DNA from: Cepaea nemoralis
Taxonomy: Eukaryota > Mollusca > Gastropoda > Stylommatophora > Helicidae
Direction: 5' to 3'
Assembly: GCA_014155875.1 (NCBI GenBank)
Contig: JACEFZ010018348.1
Span: forward strand, 667,501 to 731,500
DNA: 64,000 nt
The notes below the pieces were generated by a model, which did not search any database, had not been told where the DNA came from, and was given only the letters and a program-made list of their open reading frames with translations. Shown piece by piece: positions 55,437 to 64,000 of this stretch (positions are counted from its first letter, which is position 1; each line of letters begins with the position of its first letter). The position numbers and the translations under genes are program-made.

Positions 55437-55580
55437 TTCTTCTTCTTCTTCGTTCATCTAGAGTTTTTTTTTTCCGGATGTGATTGCGTCGTGCCTGTTT
55501 ACAGCAAAGCTGCGTTCTTGCGCCGTTAGGCCGACACATCCGACTTCTGCGGACATTTGTTGACCGGGTTAACCATCCCG
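55437..55580 (-). mobile_element. SINE-D copy 2 with 15-bp TSD
   Basis: 144 bp bounded by GGGAACAAGGTATTC at 55,422-55,436 and 55,581-55,595. Very similar to 48,484-48,629, same minus orientation, same GAA tail. Two exact TSDs at different targets show it is a mobile unit. Confidence 0.92.
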
Positions 55581-55754
55581 GGGAACAAGGTATTCAAGAA
55601 CCAGCTCAACATTTACGCACCACAGGTCATTAATATGGATTGGATATTAGACGTCAGTATGGCGGAAAGGATAAGAGCATTAATTCTTTATCTTCTGGTG
55701 AGCTGATGGCCGGGTAGTGAATTCAACCCCTGCACTGGACTAAAATGCTGACAT

Positions 55755-55875
55755 GAAGTCCTTGACTTTGGGACATAAATCACAAGTACATCAGATGTCG
55801 GAGTGAGTGGGCCTGATGGGGAGGGGCACTGGTAATCAGGAAGGCGAATCCACATGCAAACATCAGTCCAGTGCA
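55755..55875. repeat. Dispersed repeat F, copy 2
   Basis: AGTCCTTGACTTTGGG, AATCACAAGTACATCAGATG and GGGCACTGGTAATCAGGA align with 23,865-23,990. Confidence 0.6.
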
Positions 55876-55920
55876 TTCCCCAGTAGTAGCAACTATTATA
55901 ATATGTTCACAAATATTTGC

Positions 55921-56665
55921 CCCCGTATAACAATCCATAACTCAGTAACCAACTGAGGGAAAATTATGAGATTTAGCATATAACCTTATCATTATGTGGT
56001 GTTGTTTGTCCATCAAGATTGATGATGAGCATTCACTGGGATGCAGTGGGATTGAAAGTATGGAACCGTGAGTTCTAAGATGGCTGGTAAGGTCTATTTT
56101 GGCTCAAAATGTTCTTGGACAATGTGGGCAAAGAATGCTTGATGTTCCAGGGAGGGGGATCTCCTGCAGTGGATTTATTGTCCAGTCTTCTTTTTTTTTT
56201 TCACAGCTCTTGCAGTCCTGTTTGCTTCACAAGTGAATGCACCCTTGCGTAATGATGTACGCCACGAATTTCGGTCTTTGGCAGCAGTCTCCCAAGTGTC
56301 GTGATGAATTCCGAAAGCTATTAGTGAGATCTTCAGAGTGTCTTTAAAGTGCTTCATCTGGCCGCCTTAGTAGCGTTTACCACAACGCAGCTCGCTGTAA
56401 AACATTCGTTTAGGGAGCCTGTGATCTGACATGCGAGTCAAGTGACCAACCCAGCGAATCTGATGCTTCATTAGTAGAGTGTGGATACTGAACTTCAGTG
56501 TCTGGGATCTTGTCTTGCCATTTAATATTCAATAGCTTCCTAAGGCAGACTGTGCGGAAGTGGTTTAGTTTCCGAGCATATCATTATGTACACCCAACAA
56601 TAAAAATATTTTGTTCTGGAGATTGTACAGCAGATCTAAATGTTTGTTTATATGCGGTATATAAC
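55921..56665. repeat. Dispersed repeat G, copy 2, split by a LINE
   Basis: 55,940-55,997 and 56,579-56,665 together match 19,205-19,340 in reverse orientation (AATTATGAGATTTAGCATA; TCTGGAGATTGTACAGCAGA). The break is a LINE 3' insertion with an 11-bp TSD. Confidence 0.72.
55998..56578 (-). mobile_element. LINE 3' end (C2H2-finger family), 11-bp TSD
   Basis: 581 bp bounded by TATCATTATGT (55,987-55,997; 56,579-56,589). The minus strand encodes the LINE C-terminus (FKDTLKISLIAFGIHHDTWE, CEANRTARAVKKK) and a finger remnant, ending CATCAATCTTGATGGACAAA. Same family as 9,656-13,845. Confidence 0.88.
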
Positions 56666-57045
56666 ACTAGTCTACACACATTTTGGTGCCTTAAATTTTA
56701 TAGCTGTTCTTGAGTAATTTTGTGTTGTAATCAGATTTTTTTTTCTATCTTCTCTAGTTTACGAAATAATTAAGAATGGCCTTCTTAGTAGGGCAGCTGT
56801 TATGTACAAGCCTAGAATTATGTGTCATCAGTGGCATTTTGAATGTAATCTGCATTCATATTATATGCAATTACTGTGCATTTATTGCCTTCATATAAAA
56901 CACCAAATATGTATTAAAACGTTATCACTTGCATTTTATATCTGTAGTCAACACACAAAACGCTTCTTTTCGAGGACTTCCTGGATTGTGATATGCCCGG
57001 GCTGTCATGCTTAAGGGTCTAACAGTAATCTGCCATCCTGTGGGC
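56665..57045 (-). repeat. ERFHQ-family 3' end, copy 2
   Basis: CTACACACATTTTGGTGCCT, CTTCTTTTCGAGGACTTCCT and TAACAGTAATCTGCCATC match 20,895-21,205. On the minus strand WQITV and the terminal K/R-rich stretch correspond to the C-terminus of the repeated protein. Only the end of the element is present. Confidence 0.65.
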
Positions 57046-57247
57046 ATCCCAAATGAAATGCCACGAAGTTGTAAAAACACAATGGAATGAAAGGAAAACT
57101 AACAAGTTAATTTTATTTTGCGCTTTATTCCTCCCCCTCCCCCTCACACAATTTCCACCCCCCCCCCCCAGTACAGCATAGGCCATACCCTACCCTCAAG
57201 CACCTCAGGCCACGCCAATGTATAATTTGCTATCTCCTGCAGCTCCG
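57046..57247. other. Unassigned, with poly-C
   Basis: A C-rich tract at 57,128-57,170. Confidence 0.4.
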
Positions 57248-57435
57248 TCCTCGTCATATTGTTCATCTCTGTTTCTGGGACGCAGAGGTGTTTCCAAGGC
57301 ACCAGGGCCGGGTTATATACTGGCCAAGACATATTGACGCGTCCTCGTCATATTGTTCATCTCTGTTTCTGGGACGCAGAGGTGTTTCCACGGCACCAGG
57401 ACCGGGTTATATACTGGCCAAGACATATTGACGTG
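57248..57435 (+). repeat. 94-bp tandem duplication
   Basis: Two copies starting CCTCGTCATATTGTTCATCT at 57,248 and 57,342, differing at few positions (CCAAGG/CCACGG; GGGCCGG/GGACCGG). A third, partial start CCTCGTCGGGCG follows at 57,436. Confidence 0.92.
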
Positions 57436-57884
57436 TCCTCGTCGGGCGTCCTGGGCAACAGGTCCCTTCGGGGTCCTGGCTAAAGTCAGTAGGATCGCCG
57501 ATTCCTCCGAAGTCGGAGAGTGTCTGCCTGTACGGCGAGTAACCACCAGTCTGCACACCAATAAGCCAGACATGGGACAACGGATACTCACGCAAACCTC
57601 AGGTCCTGTATGACATCACACTGATGTTGGACAACAGGATGCCTTCATCCAACATACAGGACTTCGCTTTGGAGCTCAAGCCAACGAACACAAGCAAGCA
57701 AGCAATCATCTCTGTTTCTAATTCTCTTTCTCTTCTTCTCTGTATGTTTTTATTTTTGTGTGGTAGATCTTCAGTATTAATGGATAGACAGATTTCACAA
57801 TGGAAGGCATGCTTGAGAACAAATTCAAGTCCACGATATGATCGAAACTCTAGGGACTTCTCTCAAAAGAAGTATTGTTCCTGC
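57436..57884. other. Unassigned
   Basis: No gene recognised. A GATGTTGGA/TCCAACAT inverted pair near 57,620-57,655. Confidence 0.4.
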
Positions 57885-58080
57885 CCTTATATGGCCGTGC
57901 ATACAGTGGATAGCTACGTGCTCTGAAATTCGAGGTCTTGAAACATCCAGCATACAGTCCAGACTTGGCGCCATTGGACTTTCACTTATTTGGAGCCTGG
58001 AAAGAACATTTACGGGACCACAGGTTTGCAAGAGATTCGTAATTCACATTGGCCAATGGTGTGCGCAGAGAATGGCATTA
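57885..58080 (+). pseudogene. Mariner transposase C-terminal remnant
   Basis: Reads HTVDSYVL, a frameshift, then VLKHPAYSPDLAPLDFHLFG and WKEHLRDHRFARDS. HP.YSPDLAP.D.HLF is the third catalytic block of mariner (DD34D) transposases; the aspartate in SPD is the final catalytic residue. The rest of the gene is missing. Confidence 0.82.
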
Positions 58081-58146
58081 GCAAATGTGTGAAAGTTCAT
58101 CTAAAGGAAAACGACAAACTCAAACTACTGAAAGCTATATTCAACG

Positions 58147-58171
58147 CGCGCGCGCGCGCGTGCGTGCGCGC

Positions 58172-58242
<71 letters not shown>
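58147..58242 (+). repeat. (CG)n(TG)n(GA)n microsatellite
   Basis: Alternating CG passes to GT and then GA repeats. Confidence 0.96.
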
Positions 58243-58244
<2 letters not shown>

Positions 58245-58666
58245 CACTCTTTAAAATTACAACCATATCCACGAAAACTACAAACTCCCAATAAAGCCCA
58301 AGAGAGAATGATTGGAGAGTAGCCGTATAAATCTAGTGACGTCTGGGACTACCGACCACAGATACAAGCAACAATCAATACGATAGGCACAATCTGAAAA
58401 CATAAATACATGCATGATTACACTAACTGTGATACACATGAATCAGCCAGATGTATACATACACACTACAGCATATGCATTCCAGAATTACCCGTCCAGC
58501 TTAATTCTTTTTGCGCGCTTTAGTTTCACCGGCTGACTCTTTGACACTATGAGCAGTCCCAATCAATAGACAATTGCTGAGAGAGTACGTGCTTTGTGCT
58601 AGATACCTTTGATAACAGCCAGCGGGGAGAGACTGAAGCGGAAGAGAGGAGGTAGGGGAGAGGGGG
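58243..58666. other. Unassigned
   Basis: No supported feature; purine-rich at 58,620-58,666. Confidence 0.4.
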
Positions 58667-58997
58667 GAAGAAAGATTAGTAGTATGACTCTTCGCTGGCT
58701 GTTGAACGAGGGGACAGAGCTCGTATGGGAATGTCCTGAGTGCAGTGATGTCGGTTCTTAACTCAACTCAACTTGCTGAGAGAATCATGTTGCTAGAGTA
58801 TGAACAACATACTTTGCTGCATGCCCATTGAAGAAAGATTAGTAGTATGACTCTTCGCTGGCTGTTGAACGAGGGGACAGAGCTCGTATGGGAATGTCCT
58901 GAGTGCAGTGATGTCGGTTCTTAACTCAACTCAACTCAACTTGCTGAGAGAATCATGTTGCTAGAGTATGAACAACATACTTTGCTGCATGCCCATT
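58667..58997 (+). repeat. Recent tandem duplication (163 + 168 bp) of a family E 3' end
   Basis: 58,667-58,829 and 58,830-58,997 are near-identical. Each contains ACTCTTCGCTGGCTGTTGAA, GTGATGTCGGTTCTTAACTC and a (CTCAA)n tail followed by LINE-derived sequence. The second copy has one extra CTCAA unit, accounting for the 5-bp length difference. Confidence 0.93.
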
Positions 58998-59640
58998 GAT
59001 GTCATGATCTTCAGTGCACCAAGTCCCTTCTTACATCTCATAACAACACCTTCCACATGATCCCCAAATGACAGGCTTCTGTCGAAGGTGATTCCCAGTG
59101 CCGTAGACTACTCTCTCAGTTAATAATTCGTCCATTCATTGTGAGATCTGGGACATTAGCCATAACAACCCTATTGTCCAGAAAGTGCCATGATACAGAC
59201 GCCTTATTTGGGTTGATCTTGTGCACCAGTCGATCACTTTGTCTACCGGCTCCTGCATGTCTTTCGCAATTTGCGCCCTATCTTTCCCCTGCCTATACGC
59301 AAGGACATCATCTGCAAATGTCAGTATTTCCAATTCCTGGTGCCTCAATGCTTTTAATCATTCTTGTGTATATATTAAATTAAAAAAAAAAAAAATTACA
59401 TTAAATTACATACAAAACATTAAATAGCCCAGGTAAAATTGCACAATCTTGTGGTAATTCACGCCTCCGAGGTCTATGGATCTAGTCGGAGAGCAACACA
59501 ACGGAGCTTAGGGTAGGTGCTATCCAATTCACCACCCAGGGACTAACACCCTTCTCCATAAGAGTGCATTAAGAGATCATATCTGACTCTATTATATGCG
59601 ACCTCAAATTCTAATGCTGCTGTCATTGATTCTGTCTAAT
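58930..59640 (-). pseudogene. I-type LINE RT fragment
   Basis: Minus strand in order: FEVAYNRVRYDLL (motif A region, aspartate altered), a PQGC..P.LFN-like stretch near 59,450, ELEILTFADDVLAYRQGKD (FADD box, about 59,335-59,280), DKVIDWC, then GDHVEGVVMRCKKGLGALKI and MTSMGMQQSMLF. This order is that of I-type LINEs, the group that carries RNase H, as at 6444. An A/T run near 59,383 and frameshifts break it. Confidence 0.75.
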
Positions 59641-60029
59641 CTGGAACCCCTCATAAACATGAAAAGCAAATGTTCCTGCGCGTGACCATGTGTTTTTCTT
59701 TGGCCTGCAACACCATAGTCCTCTTGATAGGAGGTTTTTCCATTTCCAGGTATACCTGCAACTTAACGGCAAATATCTTCTCTATTGCTAAATGTATTTT
59801 GCACGGCGATAATCCTATAGCCATTGAGTCTTGAATTGTACTTGTATGGCTAAGAACGTGGGAGATTTGCACGGACTCTTGGGGTACTTAAGCTGTCATA
59901 AGATTCAAGGAAATAGTTATCTCCTCCAAATCTCTATCACACATATGCTTCACATGGGCGTACCTGAACCCGTGCTTCTGTTCAATATATTCATTCATTA
60001 TGTGACATGCCGATAAACGTGGGCGGTCA
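59641..60029. other. Unassigned
   Basis: No supported feature, though it may be more decayed LINE on the minus strand. Confidence 0.4.
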
Positions 60030-60560
60030 TGTTCTGCCATATCACTCGATCACCGGAGTCGTGGATCAGCTCCGCGTTTTGTCTCGACTATGCCACATGG
60101 CCAAGCCATCCAGGTATTTACTTCTCGGTCTTCCCCTTGGTATCTTCCCCTAGATCTTGCCAGTTGTCACCAAGTTCTCCAATTCATTTCTTCTCATAAC
60201 ATGCCCAAAAAAGTTTGACTGCCTACATCTAATGTCTCTAATCAATTTACGATTTTCATTTGTTTCTTGAAGGACTTGTTCATTGGTTTTTCTATCTGTC
60301 CATGGTATTCTTTGCATTTTCCTCAGAAACCACATCTCCACAGCCATTAGATGTTTTTCAGTTTGTCTGCTCACTGTTCACGCCTCACATCCATATAAAA
60401 GTACAGGTTCTATTTAGCACTTCAACACTCTTTGTCTTGTTTTAATTGATATCTTTTATTGGTCAGTATGTTTTTCGTCTTGCAAAAGGATACCTTCGCC
60501 ATGGCAATTCTTGTTCTAATCTCTTCAAGGCATCTCCCATCACAATATATATGTCCCATC
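60030..60560 (-). pseudogene. LINE C-terminal domain remnant
   Basis: Minus strand: DGRCLEEIRTRIAMAKVSFC, then SRQTEKHLMAVEMWFLRKMQ, RIPWTDRKTNEQVL and FFGHVMRRNELENLVTTGKI, followed by PRGRPRSKYLDGLAMW. This is the well-conserved C-terminus of the MRR..LE.LVTTG LINE family. A frameshift separates the first part. No RT is left. Confidence 0.85.
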
Positions 60561-61541
60561 ATTCAATATATTATTCAATATATATATTGTACATCTTCTA
60601 CTTGTATAACATCCCCATATCTGTCATCCCTGATAAAACTTGCTAGGTGCTCTCTAACAGCATCTCTGATGTCTCGATCATCGTCTTTGCTATAAATCCC
60701 CTTGTCAGTTGTTGTGGAAATGTCTTTATCAGTATATATTGTCTCCATTTTGGTAGGCTGGTCTTTTTTACGCATGTGCGTGTGTAGTTTCCAGAATCTA
60801 CCCAATGTCTAATCACATCCCAATTCACTCATAAAATTATCCAATTGCGCTTGTTTAGCCTCTGCTGCGCAGAGCTGGAGCCCTTCTACTTTCTCCTTTT
60901 TGGCAGATCAATAGCAATAGCAACAAGGGGGAGCCCTGGGAACAAAATTGCTAGCAACATTTAGTGCCGAGTTGCTAATGAATCTGGAATGCCACGCACG
61001 CTGAAACAATCAACCCTGAAAGAAGTTGATGACTCCTTCTCAATCTAATCCACCCCTGGATGTCTATGGGGCTAAGTATGTCTTGTCAAATGGCACCTCA
61101 TTCTTGCCGGTTTCCTTAATTCGCCATCTCTCCCTGTATGGTCTCTGTGCACGTTCAGGTGAGAATTTGATCGACATCTTCCTGGTCAGTCTAGTATCTG
61201 ACTTCCTGCACTTCTTCAGTGGGCTTCCTCCGCGAAGATTATGCCGCCTTTTCGATGGCTAGCAACTTTAACTAAGATGAGGGTGACGATGATCACCATG
61301 AAAACTTGAAAAATGTTATCCACCGGGCCAAGAAAGCGAAATAAATCCATTAGTAAGAGGAATAGTTATTTAGGATTACGAAAAACAGATATATTCAATA
61401 ATAAACATGAAAATCGAACATAACATATTGTGGAGCAGAACGAGCGATAGTACATGAAACAAATCTACAGAGTATTAAAGCTAGCGCTAAAACAACAATA
61501 AGAGACGGAAAGAAAACGGTTCTCAAAATTAAAAATATTTT

Positions 61542-61548
<7 letters not shown>
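60561..61548. other. Unassigned
   Basis: No recognised feature. Confidence 0.4.
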
Positions 61549-61582
<34 letters not shown>

Positions 61583-61785
61583 GAAGAAGAAGAAGAAGAA
61601 GGAGGAGGAGGGGAGGAGGAGGAGGAGGGGAGGAGGAGGAGGGAGGGGGAGGAGGAGGAGGAGGAGAAGAAGAAGAAGAAGAAGAAGAAGAAGAAGAAGA
61701 AGAAGAAGAAGAAGAAGAAGAAGAAGAAGAAGAAGAAGAAAAAGAAGAAGAAGAAGAAGAACAAGAAGAAGAAGAAGAAGAAGAA
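61549..61785 (+). repeat. (TAA)n(GAA)n(GGA)n(GAA)n microsatellite
   Basis: A triplet tract that changes from AAT to AAG to AGG and back to AAG. Poly-S, poly-F and poly-L frames on the minus strand are artefacts. Confidence 0.97.
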
Positions 61786-62198
61786 CTCACTAACTACCCG
61801 TAAGGTAATGTAAATTGTACTCGCAAATGGGACTGTGGTGTGACAGCGCCAACGCAGTTGTAGGCCTGCAAGCATGGAGGCACAGGTGGCCAGCCTTGTC
61901 CTAGGATGACTGACAACGACCGCTGGAGTCGGATCCTCGTCCGACCAGGAACATGACATTGCAACATGCAGAATATGATGTCACTCCTGTACAATTGAGA
62001 CTCGGCACATCCAACGCACAACACAACGTAATAACCGTAACGAACTAATCTCTTCCACGAGGTAGCAACTACGCACGGAGTATTCAAGCTTTATGCACAC
62101 AATAATAACAAACAGCCATTGTAAAACTCGTTTCTACAAAGTAATAATAACTATATGTCACATTCATGAGCAAAAAGTAATAGTGTAGACGTAATCCG
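61786..62198. other. Unassigned
   Basis: The plus strand has MTDNDRWSRILVRPGT near 61,900-61,950, reminiscent of a LINE C-terminus, too short to assign. Confidence 0.35.
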
Positions 62199-62372
62199 TG
62201 CCGAAGAGGTTACGGACGCAGTTCGTAAACCCGCATACCCGCATTCGAAACGCCGGTCGTTCAGAAAGCAATGGCAAACTACTGAACGTAAACTTACCTA
62301 GGAATCACGAACAGCCAAAAAATGCTGGGGTTGACTGCTATGTCCTGTAAAGGACATGCAACTTACCTTTTT
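62199..62372 (+). mobile_element. SINE-A copy with internal deletion
   Basis: Head CGTGCCGAAGAGGTTACGGA, B box GCATTCGAAACGC, then directly TCAGAAAGCAATGGCAAACT, so the middle GATTTGG...GTATG segment present in other copies is missing. End TGACTGCTATGTCCTGTAAA. Confidence 0.85.
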
Positions 62373-63055
62373 TATGTGAACTCCCTGCACACAAGACAAC
62401 AATCATACACGCGATCTGAACGTTATACATAGAATAACAACTGCACCGGCGATGAAATATATCAATGTTATATATCTATATACCAATGCTACACACAATT
62501 AAAGTAATTATGTGTAATATGGCCACTATTCCTGAAAGGATATTACGGGTGCAGAAATAATGTCTACTACTCGGACAAAAGTTGACTGCTAACACAAAGC
62601 GGCACATTATTACCATTAGGTAGTTCTACAACTCTAACGAAACAGTGAAAGTTCAACATGATTCCCTACACCCATAGCCGCACGTCTGTGCGCTCTGAAT
62701 TCAACATAGCGGGGAGAAATCCTTGGATCAAAAATATAAACACGGACTAGACAAAGCGGTATTTAGAGAAGCTTTCAGCATGCAATGAGAGGAGAGGGGC
62801 GGTGTGGGTTCACTGATGGGTAGGGCACTAGAAAGGTTACAAGTGGTGCAACCAAAGGTGCACAAGCTAGTCATGGTTTCTTAAGTGTAGGGAGAGTGCT
62901 GAAGGAAGAGTTGTATGCAGATGCTTGCCTCCAGCAGAGGTGTTGTCTCGCTTGGGGGTCCCTGGTTGGCGTGCTAGGGTCTAATAATGTAGGGTTACCA
63001 GATCTTGTGACTGAGGAGCCGCAACAGTTCTTAGAAAGAACACTGTGACACAAAT
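62373..63055. other. Unassigned
   Basis: No supported feature. Confidence 0.4.
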
Positions 63056-63600
63056 CAACATCATCATCATTTACCCCACTAACTGGTGTAGGCGTTCATG
63101 TTTCTCCACAGATCACTGTCGCTAGTGTTCCTGATCAAACCTGTGGATGATATTCCTGCATGCAGCCGTCTCAGTCCATCCAGCATCAATTCTCTCGGCC
63201 TGCTTCTGCTCTTCTCCCACTAATCTTTCCAGTCGTCAACATGTTTTCCAATGCCTCTATTCTCTTTATAGAACGTTGTTTGTTTGTGTGTGTGTGTGTG
63301 TGTGTGTGTGCGTGCGCGTGCGTGCGTGCGCGCGCGTGTGTGATATATCTTTTTAGGATAGTTAGAAATAGTCTATATGTTATAATTTCAATAGCCTCTT
63401 TCAAGCTATCGCAGTTAGTTAATCCGGCAGTCCGAGGTATTTGCAACATTCGCCTCTGGAACCACATCTCCGTTGCTTCCAAGCTCTTCCTAACTTGTTC
63501 ATTCACATTCCATGATTCACTGCCATATAGCAAAGCAGGTTCTGTATCACACATCAGTGATCTCTTTCTGACATTCAATGAAAGTGACTTACTGCATTAG
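63056..63600 (-). mobile_element. LINE 3' end with (ATG)n tail and internal CA repeat
   Basis: Minus strand: LLYGSESWNVNEQVRKSLEA, TEMWFQRRMLQIPRT, then a (CA)n/(GC)n microsatellite (63,281-63,342), then RIEALENMLTTGKISGRRAE, LDGLRRLHAGISS and DSDLWRNMNAY, ending in GATGATGATGTTG at 63,056-63,070. Same family as 556-835; here the repeat expanded inside the coding part. Confidence 0.82.
63281..63342 (+). repeat. (TG)n(CG)n microsatellite inside LINE
   Basis: TG repeats pass into CGTGCG/CGCGCG. It interrupts the LINE coding sequence between RLFLTIL and RSIKRIEALE. Confidence 0.95.
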
Positions 63601-64000
63601 ATATTTTTCATTTTCAAAACCGGGACAAATGGTCGTCCCGAAAGCATTTTTCGGGATAGTAAATTAATTTGTAACATCCGGGACTGTCCTTAAACCAATG
63701 GTGTCTGCCGTCCAGCAGGAATATGTGACAAATGGATTAGGGGCAAGGACATATAACTGGAGGAAGGGATTGGATTTAGACCTGATGGGACTCCAAGCTA
63801 CATATTGCTAGGAAGGCCCCTTGTTAAAACACCAAGTAAATATATGTTATAAATTAATTATAATTACAAAATTCCCACACAATTCACCCAGTGTAACATT
63901 TATCAATATCATTGATAGTAAGCATGTATGTACAATCAGACAAACCATGTAAGACAGGTCTACGTTTTAAACTCCCTGTTTCTGATTTCCCAGACGTAAA
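63601..64000. other. Unassigned window end
   Basis: No supported feature. CCCGAAAGCATTTTTCGGG (63,636-63,654) is a small hairpin. Confidence 0.4.

Noticed and set aside
57313..57591. Repeated-peptide gene
   Set aside because: Arises from the 94-bp tandem duplication; no conserved motif.
61395..61959. Poly-Ser/Pro/Leu and poly-Phe proteins
   Set aside because: Frames through the (TAA)(GAA)(GGA) microsatellite.

Overview
This window looks like repeat-dominated DNA from an invertebrate animal. I find no host gene, rRNA gene or functional tRNA gene that I can support. It holds LINEs of several clades, tRNA-headed SINEs, a Ty3/Gypsy LTR retrotransposon, hAT, mariner and IS630-like DNA transposon remains, two large minisatellites and many microsatellites. 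LINEs ending in simple-repeat tails, plentiful tRNA-SINEs and (GACA)n/(GATA)n repeats would suit a mollusc, perhaps a cephalopod. That placement is a guess, because nothing in the sequence fixes the taxon.

Layout. 1-2.6 kb: decayed Jockey/I-type LINE with a 19-bp minisatellite inside it. 3.0-3.6 kb: fold-back element. 3.8-6.1 kb and 6.4-7.4 kb: two 5'-truncated LINEs, each bounded by an exact target-site duplication (TSD). 9.7-14.6 kb: nearly full-length LINE whose protein ends in a C2H2 zinc finger, followed by a second 3' copy. 17.6-20.6 kb: SINEs and an IS630/Tc1-like transposase pseudogene. 20.9-23.2 kb: remnant of a repeated protein family (here called the ERFHQ family) interrupted by a SINE and a LINE 3' end. 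24.0-24.8 kb: a 49-bp tandem repeat and another retroelement 3' end. 24.992-33.179 kb: complete Ty3/Gypsy element with two 284-bp LTRs that are identical by eye and a 4-bp TSD, inserted in an older LINE. 33.3-33.9 kb: hAT MITE (miniature inverted-repeat transposable element) in the same LINE. 35.0-35.8 kb: TA-flanked MITE. 36.2-39.6 kb: two minisatellites with 49-bp and 38-bp units. 40.9-47.7 kb: a second hAT MITE, mariner remnants, internally deleted LINEs and a SINE inside a SINE. 47.8-64 kb: SINEs, microsatellites, LINE 3' ends and unassigned DNA.

How the parts relate. The only coding unit that looks potentially active is the Gypsy element. Its gag and protease frames overlap at a canonical -1 slippery heptamer, GGGAAAT, while pol lies in the +1 frame and opens with an ATG in good context. 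The SINEs depend on LINE enzymes: one tRNA-SINE ends in the same GATCTGTCGACTAA(CTAA)n tail as the RNase H-bearing LINE at 6.4 kb, which suggests that LINE mobilises it. SINEs with different heads share one core, AAGCAATGGCAAACTACTGA. Nested TSDs give a relative insertion order at 20.9-23.2, 24.8-34.1, 45.1-45.7, 48.3-48.7 and 55.9-56.7 kb.

Limits. Family names come from motifs read by eye. Clade assignments, divergence values and boundaries without a TSD are approximate.
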